From Bacteroidales bacterium (GTDB taxonomy: Bacteria > Bacteroidota > Bacteroidia > Bacteroidales > UBA932), in the NCBI GenBank assembly GCA_017554135.1, contig JAFZIX010000202.1:1-18533 (forward strand): a DNA stretch of 18,533 nt, read 5' to 3'. Of the stretch, positions 14,295 to 18,533 are shown one piece after another. The notes beneath the pieces were generated by a model. It was not told the origin of the DNA and did no database searches. It worked only from the letters and a program-made list of their open reading frames with translations. The first letter of the stretch is position 1. Every line of letters begins with the position of its first letter. Position numbers and translations under genes: made by a program.

Positions 14295-16133
14295 TTGAAA
14301 ACGAGAACCTTCTATATATTGGCCATCTGCTTGCTTGCCGCATCCTGCGCCATGCCCGTATCCTCGCAATCAGTTTTTCTGGAAGCGGAGGCTTTTGACA
14401 ATACCGGAGGATGGACGAATGATAATCAAAGTGTGGCGCAGGCGGGTTCGCCTTGTCTGATTGCGCATGGGTTGGGGGAGCCAGTGGCAGATGCCTCGAC
14501 CAATTTTGAGCTTCCTTCGGCCGGGACATATCGTCTGTGGGTACATACCAGGGACTGGACGCGGCCATGGGGGCGCACGGAAAGCCCTGGGCGCTTTGAG
14601 GTGTTGGTGAACGGCAAGGCTGCGGATGCGGTCTTCGGCACGCAGTCTGCCGAGTGGGCATGGCAGGACGGAGGAACCGTGGATCTTCCCAAGGGTTCCA
14701 ACAGCATAGCCCTTCATGACCTTACCGGTTTCGACGGACGTTGCGATGCTATTTATCTTACCAGAAATATATCTGCCGCCGCTCCGGAACTCACCCCTTC
14801 TTTTCGCCGCAAAGCCCTCGGCCTCAGCAGGCCGGAAAAGGCGGGGAAATATGATTTGGTGGTTGTAGGTGGCGGGATAGCAGGTATCTGCACAGCCATC
14901 ACCGCCGCACGACTCGGCTGCACCGTGGCGCTGGTGCAGGACCGTCCCGTTCTGGGTGGCAACAACTCCTCGGAGGTGCGTGTGGGCCTTTCCGGCCTGA
15001 TTTACCAGGATCCGTATCCAAAACTCGGCGCCCTTATGGATGAGATCGGGGGAGTGGGACATTGGACTCTGCGGGAAGCGGAAAAGGACCCTGAATCGCC
15101 AAGAAGCAAGCGGATAATGAAGGTTCTGGAGGAACATCCGGAGAAGAGAATCCATAACGCCGGACCCGCATCCAATTATGAAGATGACATGAAACTGAAT
15201 GCGGTGCTTGCCGAGCCCAATCTGACCCTCTTCCTCGGTAAACAGGTTATTGCCGCAAAGACTCGGCATAAGAAGATAATTTCAGTCACGGCGAAAGACA
15301 TTTCCACGGGCGAAGAAATCCTCATCAAAGGTAAGAATTTCGCGGACTGCACGGGTGATGCCAATTTAGGCTTTCTTGCTGGTGCGGACTGGGAGACGGA
15401 CAGCCACACCATGGGAACATCCGTCCAGTGGTATGCCTCGGAAACGGACAGTCCCAAAGACTTCCCGGAGTGTCCATGGGCTATTGCGTTCAGCGACTCC
15501 ACCTGCATCCCCATCATTCATGGCGAATGGGATTGGGAGACCGGTATCGGGCGTGATCAGGTGGCGGACATAGAGCATATACGGGATCATGGCCTGAGGG
15601 CGGTCTTAGGCAATTGGTCCTATTTGAAAAACAGCCCTTCCTTCCGGGAGGAGTTCGCAAACAGGCGGTTGGAATGGGTGGCCTGCATAGGTGGAAAGCG
15701 GGAATCGCGCCGGCTGCTTGGCGACGTGATTCTAGGGGAGCAGGACATCTTGGAGAATGTGCAGTACGAAGACGGCAGTTTCACGGCTACCTGGGGGATG
15801 GACCTGCATTATCCGAGACTTGAACCCGGATTGGAAGGCGAGGAGCCTTTCCGTGCAATCAGCAAGGTAAAACGCCACAAGGGCTACGCCGTTCCGTACC
15901 GGTGCCTCTATTCCAGGAATATAGATAACTTGTTTATGGCCGGACGCGATATCAGTGTGACGCATGCGGCGCTTGGCACCATCCGGGTGATGAGAACATG
16001 CGGTATGATGGGCGAGGTTGTCGGGATGGCCGCATCGATCTGCAATGGGCGCAAGTGCTCTCCACGGGATGTTTATCAAACCTATCTTGCTGAATTGAAG
16101 GATCTTATGAATGCGGGTGTGCCTGCCCGGTAA
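14295..16133 (+). CDS. Exported FAD-dependent oxidoreductase (FAD_oxidored family) with N-terminal carbohydrate-binding-like domain
   Basis: A 612-aa protein starting at TTG; no ATG or GTG would keep the signal peptide. The leader TFYILAICLLAASC places Cys18 as a probable lipid site. Residues about 27-160 look like a small beta-sandwich, carbohydrate-binding type domain (VFLEAEAFDNTGGW, AGTYRLWVHTRDW, DAIYLTR). From 186 comes the FAD-binding core: YDLVVVGGGIAG with the dinucleotide motif at 192-197, then LGGNNSSEVRVGLSG, which identifies the FAD_oxidored (PF12831) family. Further blocks include FADCTGDANLGFLAGADWE and, near the end, DNLFMAGRDISVTHAALGTIR. A redox step on a sugar or aglycone is likely, but substrate and electron acceptor are unknown. 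The fucosidase gene follows after 16 bases. The family call is strong. Confidence 0.88.
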   Translation: MKTRTFYILAICLLAASCAMPVSSQSVFLEAEAFDNTGGWTNDNQSVAQAGSPCLIAHGLGEPVADASTNFELPSAGTYRLWVHTRDWTRPWGRTESPGRFEVLVNGKAADAVFGTQSAEWAWQDGGTVDLPKGSNSIALHDLTGFDGRCDAIYLTRNISAAAPELTPSFRRKALGLSRPEKAGKYDLVVVGGGIAGICTAITAARLGCTVALVQDRPVLGGNNSSEVRVGLSGLIYQDPYPKLGALMDEIGGVGHWTLREAEKDPESPRSKRIMKVLEEHPEKRIHNAGPASNYEDDMKLNAVLAEPNLTLFLGKQVIAAKTRHKKIISVTAKDISTGEEILIKGKNFADCTGDANLGFLAGADWETDSHTMGTSVQWYASETDSPKDFPECPWAIAFSDSTCIPIIHGEWDWETGIGRDQVADIEHIRDHGLRAVLGNWSYLKNSPSFREEFANRRLEWVACIGGKRESRRLLGDVILGEQDILENVQYEDGSFTATWGMDLHYPRLEPGLEGEEPFRAISKVKRHKGYAVPYRCLYSRNIDNLFMAGRDISVTHAALGTIRVMRTCGMMGEVVGMAASICNGRKCSPRDVYQTYLAELKDLMNAGVPAR

Positions 16134-16149
16134 CCTATATTTTTTTGAT

Positions 16150-17529
16150 ATGAAAACAAGAGTACTTTTCATTGCATTACTGGCCCTTTGCGCCGGCGTT
16201 TCCACGTCCGCCCAGGAAAACAGTTTCGTGCATAAAATGTCTGACGGATATGAATGGCCGACAGATTCCGCCGTCCTGGAGAAACTGGACGCCTGGCAGG
16301 ATCTCAAATTCGGCGTTCTCCTGACCTGGGGTATTTACAGCGTGCCCGGAATAGTGGAGTCGTGGGCGCTATGCAGTGAAGACCATAGTTGGAACCGCCG
16401 TCCGGATGGTTCAAACTATGATGAATTCAAAAAATGGTACTGGGGGCTTTCTAAAGAGTTCAATCCGGTAGATTTCAACCCGGACCAGTGGGCTCAGGTC
16501 TTTAAGGATGCCGGCATGAAATATATGGTTTTCACGACCAAACACCACGACGGATTCTGTCTTTATGATTCGGAGTATACCGATTTCTCCATAGCCAAGG
16601 CCGGGTCATTCGCAGGGAATCCCAAAGCCGATGCTGCCAGATGGGTGTTTGATGCTTTCAGGGCACAGGGCTTTATGACCGGTGCATATTTTTCCAAGCC
16701 GGACTGGCATTGCGAGTGGTTCTGGAACCCGTATTTCGCGACACCGAACCGGCGAATCAATTATAATAAAGACAAACATCCGGACTGGTGGGACAATTAC
16801 GTCGCCTTTACCAAAAACCAACTTGCTGAAATCACCGGAGGGCGTTTTGGTAAACTGGATATCCTCTGGCTGGACGGCGGTTGGGTCGCGGGTGATCTTG
16901 TCGGCCTGAATGAAGTTCTTCCGGAAGCCCGCCGAGTCAGCCCGGGCCTTATCTGTGTGGACCGCACCATCAAGGGCCCCAACGAGAACTACCAGACTCC
17001 GGAGCAGAAGATCCCCGCCGGGCAGATAGACCACCCGTGGGAATCCTGCATTACGCTGACTGCCGATTGGGGATGGCATCCAGGCTCTCCGTACAAGAGT
17101 GTGCGAAAAGTATTAAGTATACTTGCAGAAATAGCGGCAAAAGGAGGTAGTCTGCTGCTGGGTGTGGGGCCCACACCCACCGGTATCATCGAAGAACAGA
17201 CCGTGGCAGTTCTGGAAGAGATAGGAGAATGGATGAAGCGCTGTGGCGAGGCGGTTTACAATACCCGTATCACCCCTGTCTATAATGACGGAGATCTATG
17301 GTTTACTGCATCCAAGGATGGAAAGACCATCTACGCCATATATGCCCTGCCCGATGGTGAAACTCTCCCCGCTACCCTTGAATGGAAAGGCAATCTGCCC
17401 CTCAAAGGCTGCGTGACCCTTCTCAACAACGGCAAAAAACTTAAAGCCGTGGTCAAGGACGGGGAAGTGATACTAAAACTCCCCAAAGGCCTCAAGCAGG
17501 AACCCCTTGCCCTCAAATTCCGTATATAG
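16150..17529 (+). CDS. GH29 alpha-L-fucosidase, exported
   Basis: A retaining exo-fucosidase removing terminal alpha-L-fucose. I chose the ATG at 16150, which gives the signal peptide MKTRVLFIALLALCAGVSTS followed by AQEN, a normal signal-peptidase I site. An ATG at 16111 overlaps the preceding gene and would bury the signal. The 459-aa protein shows the GH29 TIM barrel: LKFGVLLTWGIYS (52-64), MKYMVFTTKHHDGFCLYDS (123-141), and KLDILWLDGGW, with Asp242 the expected nucleophile. PWESCITLTADWGW, LLLGVGPTPTG and a C-terminal beta-sandwich (about 370-459) follow. Length is typical of compact GH29 enzymes. It is periplasmic rather than lipid-anchored, so it probably acts after SusC import. The acid/base residue cannot be fixed by eye. 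The call is very secure. Confidence 0.95.
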   Translation: MKTRVLFIALLALCAGVSTSAQENSFVHKMSDGYEWPTDSAVLEKLDAWQDLKFGVLLTWGIYSVPGIVESWALCSEDHSWNRRPDGSNYDEFKKWYWGLSKEFNPVDFNPDQWAQVFKDAGMKYMVFTTKHHDGFCLYDSEYTDFSIAKAGSFAGNPKADAARWVFDAFRAQGFMTGAYFSKPDWHCEWFWNPYFATPNRRINYNKDKHPDWWDNYVAFTKNQLAEITGGRFGKLDILWLDGGWVAGDLVGLNEVLPEARRVSPGLICVDRTIKGPNENYQTPEQKIPAGQIDHPWESCITLTADWGWHPGSPYKSVRKVLSILAEIAAKGGSLLLGVGPTPTGIIEEQTVAVLEEIGEWMKRCGEAVYNTRITPVYNDGDLWFTASKDGKTIYAIYALPDGETLPATLEWKGNLPLKGCVTLLNNGKKLKAVVKDGEVILKLPKGLKQEPLALKFRI

Positions 17530-17554
17530 AAAATAATGTTTAACTTTATAGCCA

Positions 17555-18533
17555 TTGAAAAAGAGACCGCTATATATACTAGCCATCTGCCTGCTCATCG
17601 CATCCTGCGCGAGGCCGCTTTGCAAAGACAGATTTGAGGATGTGGCCGATTTCTTCATGGAGCCCGGCGCCGCAGGGCAGCGCTGTACCCTGTGCGAGAA
17701 CTATGGCGACGGAGGGGGGGATATGACCTTCGAAGATTTCAAGCGTCTGGCGGACCGGGAATATGCCCTTGGCGTGAACTCCATGTGTCAGCACTACTTC
17801 GGTGCCACGCCCTACTCACCCTGGTGGGATGATTACAAACTGCTGAACGACCATATGGCCAGGCTTTCGCTTGCACTGAGCAAGGGCGAGCAACTGAATG
17901 ATGAGAATGCCGTTATTCGGGATTCCGGAAGGGGAGACCTCCATCACCACCGGCGCAGTTTCAGGGACGGCGAACTCATCTTCCTTGCGAATTCATCCCT
18001 CGAAGAGAATGCCTCCGGCGCGGTGATGCTGCCCGGAAAGGCCCTTCTGGCGATGGATACTTTTACTGGGGAAATCACCCGCCGCCCCGCGGAGATGCCG
18101 GAAAAGGGGATGGTGCGAATCAGTTACGATATCCCTCCGGCCGGGCATCTGCTATACTTCGTGGCGCGGAGCCGTGCACGCGCTGGAAAATGGCCTGCCG
18201 CGGTTGAACGCGTGGCCAAGGCCTTGCAGCCGGTGAAGCCACTCGGGGATATCGAAGTGGAACGCAGGAATAATAACTACCTGCCCCTTGTTGCTCTGGA
18301 CACTTTCTCTACGGACAATATCAAAGTCCGTTATAAGTTCTATACAAAGAGTTGCCTGTGCAGTGCGCATCCGCTATTCATCTGCGAAAAGCCCGATCTC
18401 TGGGAGGTGAGTCTGAACGGAAAGACCATCAAACCGATTAAAGGCCTGCACCAACTGGATTCAAGGGACGGCTGCTACGATACGATGGATCTGGTGCACG
18501 ATGGCGAGAATATAATAGAGTTGCACGGCAGCA
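17555..18533 (+). CDS. Lipoprotein related to large GH106-like glycosidases, internally shortened; 3' end beyond window
   Basis: An open frame without stop from TTG 17555 to the window end (326 codons). It starts MKKRPLYILAICLLIASC (lipid Cys18), nearly the leader of the gene at 14295. Straight after it comes RCTLCENYGDGGGDMTFEDF, ALGVNSMCQHYFG and PWWDDYKLLNDHMARLSLAL, blocks I recognise from the end of the catalytic part of big (about 900-1100 aa) GH106-like or alpha-L-rhamnosidase-like proteins. The chain then jumps to HHHRRSFRDGELIFLANSS and TFTGEITRRP, and next to a galactose-binding-like domain (PDLWEVSLNGKTIKP). About 300 N-terminal residues and the stretch between the Tyr/Trp block and HRR appear missing, with the frame kept. 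It may be a decayed gene, a binding-only remnant or an assembly artefact. Family identity is moderately sure, activity doubtful. Confidence 0.6.
   Translation, partial: MKKRPLYILAICLLIASCARPLCKDRFEDVADFFMEPGAAGQRCTLCENYGDGGGDMTFEDFKRLADREYALGVNSMCQHYFGATPYSPWWDDYKLLNDHMARLSLALSKGEQLNDENAVIRDSGRGDLHHHRRSFRDGELIFLANSSLEENASGAVMLPGKALLAMDTFTGEITRRPAEMPEKGMVRISYDIPPAGHLLYFVARSRARAGKWPAAVERVAKALQPVKPLGDIEVERRNNNYLPLVALDTFSTDNIKVRYKFYTKSCLCSAHPLFICEKPDLWEVSLNGKTIKPIKGLHQLDSRDGCYDTMDLVHDGENIIELHGS

Noticed and set aside
16111..16149. Upstream ATG for the fucosidase
   Set aside because: It overlaps the FAD gene and would put 13 residues before a normal signal peptide; the ATG at 16150 gives a proper leader.
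17579..17794. Minus-strand open frame near the last gene
   Set aside because: Shadow of the plus-strand frame that begins at TTG 17555 and carries a lipoprotein leader and glycosidase-related motifs.

Overview
The window looks like part of a Bacteroidota (probably Bacteroidales) chromosome. The evidence is a SusC/SusD pair, several lipoproteins with short signal peptides ending in Ser-Cys or Ala-Cys, GLUG-repeat and fimbrillin-like surface proteins, and a TAnnTTTG-type promoter box. Base composition is fairly high for the order (local counts range from about 33 to 70 % GC), so it may not be classical Bacteroides. The genus cannot be decided from this window.

Region 1 (1-10039, + strand) is a tight gene series. 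It runs susC (5' end cut by the window), susD, a DUF1735/GLUG surface lipoprotein, a TIG/phosphodiester glycosidase (NAGPA, DUF2233) protein, a 53-codon peptide gene, and a fimbrillin-like/GLUG lipoprotein, and closes with a strong intrinsic terminator. Region 2 (10044-13383, + strand) repeats the end of region 1 in altered form. It has a second small peptide gene (54 codons) preceded by a perfect 16-bp tandem repeat. That gene overlaps, at TAATG, a 1031-aa protein joining fimbrillin-like, GLUG and phosphodiester-glycosidase domains in one chain. A near copy of the same terminator follows. Region 3 (13388-14112, - strand) is a higBA-type toxin-antitoxin pair with a recognisable promoter box and a palindromic candidate operator. 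Region 4 (14113-18533, + strand) starts with a leader rich in inverted repeats and continues with an exported FAD-dependent oxidoreductase, a GH29 alpha-L-fucosidase, and the start of a lipoprotein related to large GH106-like glycosidases that appears to lack most of the catalytic part. This last gene runs off the window end.

The whole reads as a polysaccharide-utilization locus. SusC/D would bind and import a glycan, and the GLUG/DUF1735/fimbrillin lipoproteins would be surface binding or display proteins. The two NAGPA-type domains would cleave sugar-1-phosphodiester bonds, while the fucosidase and the FAD enzyme would act on the released sugars. The substrate (a phosphodiester-bearing, possibly fucosylated glycan) is inference only. 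The most unusual feature is the duplicated cassette 'small YxxP peptide - fimbrillin/GLUG lipoprotein - identical-stem terminator', in which one copy has captured the phosphodiester glycosidase domain that is encoded separately upstream.
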